The position numbers and the translations under genes were made by a program. The notes under the pieces are model-generated. The model was not told the origin of the DNA, did not search any database, and saw only the letters and a list, made by a program, of their open reading frames with translations. Shown in pieces: positions 34,571 through 35,278 of a DNA stretch of 35,278 bases. Source of the DNA: a bacterium (Candidatus Blackallbacteria) CG13_big_fil_rev_8_21_14_2_50_49_14 (lineage in GTDB: Bacteria; Cyanobacteriota; Sericytochromatia; UBA7694); the NCBI GenBank assembly GCA_002783405.1, contig PFGG01000031.1, positions 1 to 35,278 on the forward strand, written 5' to 3'. Each line of letters begins with the position of its first letter. Position 1 is the first letter of the stretch.

Positions 34571-34770
34571 CAAGATCAAAATAACATATTTCAATATGAA
34601 TATCTAGAGTATTTAAGAAATTTTATGCTGGAAATGGATGCTTATTACTCAAATGAATACTCAAGACATCAAGACAAACTCGCTCTTGCATCTCAAAAGA
34701 TTGAGGCAATACCAAGGGATAACACGAAAAAGGTAAGTGCAGATGCTTGACTCAAATCGATATTCAAAAT

Positions 34771-35157
34771 TTACTGGCCATTTGAGTTATTTGAGCAGGC
34801 AAATATACGTCCCCGTAAAATATAATAAACTTGAAAATTAGTTTTGCTACGAGAGTAAGAGGGCTGCTCCGAATCCATGATCACAAGATTCCCCCCCCGA
34901 TTGGCTGCCTCCAGTTGAAGCAAATACATCGCCTGTTCAAAACTTCCCCAGCGGCGAAAAAAACTCCAGGCCTGATCTTCTCCATCTATCGCCTCTATAG
35001 GGCCAATATACTGACAAAGCGAGAGATTTTTCGGTTCTTGTTTGAGAACAGACACCCGTCTTAGGCGTTCACCTTCCTCAATCGTAAATTTTCTGGGTTC
35101 AGCTGCAGCACAAGCATTCAAACCTAAAAGCAAACTGCAAAAGAGAAACTTTTTCAT
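34771..35157 (-). CDS. Small lipoprotein, possibly DUF4156-like
   Basis: 128-residue lipoprotein starting MKKFLFCSLLLGLNAC (lipobox NAC, C16). The mature part has RVSVLKQEPKNLSLCQYIGPIEA, EAANRGGNLVIMDS and a terminal segment ending FAC. This layout (an internal CxxxG after a valine-rich strand, then a GGN(L/V)V motif) recalls DUF4156 lipoproteins of unknown function; I am not sure of the match. An ATG two codons upstream (35163) is an equally possible start, and neither has a well-spaced ribosome site. It lies between two terminator hairpins and upstream of the 5S gene on the same strand. Confidence 0.75.
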   Translation of the reverse strand: MKKFLFCSLLLGLNACAAAEPRKFTIEEGERLRRVSVLKQEPKNLSLCQYIGPIEAIDGEDQAWSFFRRWGSFEQAMYLLQLEAANRGGNLVIMDSEQPSYSRSKTNFQVYYILRGRIFACSNNSNGQ

Positions 35158-35237
35158 AGACATTGAAGAACCCAACGCTCCTACTCTTTGTTCATCCAGC
35201 CAAAACAACTTTGAAGAAAAAATGAAATACTCAAGCG

Positions 35238-35273
35238 AAAAAAAGCCTCCTCAATAAAGAGGAGGCCTTTTTT
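35238..35273. terminator. Intrinsic terminator at the right edge
   Basis: GCCTCCTC and GAGGAGGC form an 8-bp stem around AATAAA, flanked by an A-run on the left and a T-run on the right, so it can act on either strand. Because no plus-strand gene precedes it, it most likely ends a minus-strand transcript coming from beyond the right edge. It thereby separates that unit from the lipoprotein gene. Confidence 0.75.
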
Positions 35274-35278
35274 CAAGG

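Noticed and set aside
34427-34750. A plus-strand frame crossing the 5S gene, with a coding-like tail (about 34625-34750)
   Set aside because: Most of it is antisense to the 5S rRNA. The remaining ~40 codons are AT-rich, with no ribosome-binding site or known motif. A gene remnant cannot be excluded but is not supported.

Overview
The window is protein-dense bacterial DNA of moderate GC, with no insertion sequences, CRISPR array or tRNA that I could see. The host looks like a respiring diderm (Gram-negative-type) bacterium. It has a cbb3 oxidase operon, a heptose-7-phosphate kinase of the LPS type, several lipobox proteins and a beta-barrel-like protein ending in Phe. A DUF4330 protein next to an IctB/O-antigen-ligase-like protein, plus a P450 of the type common in cyanobacteria, hint at the cyanobacterial neighbourhood (for example a non-photosynthetic sister lineage). 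This placement is weak inference.

Region 1 (1-6662, minus strand) is a tightly packed cbb3 cytochrome oxidase operon, transcribed ccoI-ccoS-ccoNO-ccoQ-ccoP-ccoG. CcoN and CcoO are fused in one polypeptide, CcoP has one heme c site instead of the usual two, and ccoG runs off the left edge. A perfect FNR-type box (TTGAT-N4-ATCAA) sits upstream. Region 2 (6957-18099) holds a deiminase-family lipoprotein, a methyltransferase, shikimate kinase, an exported M1-peptidase-like protein that has lost its zinc site, a very long HEAT-repeat protein, a TPR/O-GlcNAc-transferase-like protein, a small HEAT protein, an ABC exporter and an FMN reductase.

Region 3 (18214-24278) is the most interesting part. 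On the minus strand it encodes two methyltransferases, a PEP-synthase-like kinase, a class I glutamine amidotransferase-like hydrolase and a sugar-nucleotidyltransferase-like enzyme. A divergent APS-kinase-like gene lies at the far end. Family content and order match the Campylobacter jejuni Cj1420-Cj1419-Cj1418-Cj1417-Cj1416 run plus Cj1415. That pathway makes the activated phosphoramidate used for O-methyl phosphoramidate (MeOPN) capsule decoration: glutamine kinase, CTP:phosphoglutamine cytidylyltransferase, gamma-glutamyl-CDP-amidate hydrolase and CDP-amidate kinase. A P-N bond decoration pathway is therefore predicted here. No final transferase is recognisable in the window.

Region 4 (24523-30448, plus strand) starts with prfB (RF2), read through a classic programmed +1 frameshift at CTT-TGA-C. 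It continues with an unknown membrane protein, a heptose-7-P kinase, DUF4330, an O-antigen-ligase/IctB-like protein, a cysteine-cluster protein and a lipoprotein. These genes overlap or nearly abut and are probably one transcription unit. Region 5 (30569-35278) has a rhodanese lipoprotein followed by a P450, then a transglutaminase-like/beta-barrel-like protein. It ends with a solitary 5S rRNA gene on the minus strand with its own terminator, and a small lipoprotein gene upstream of it.
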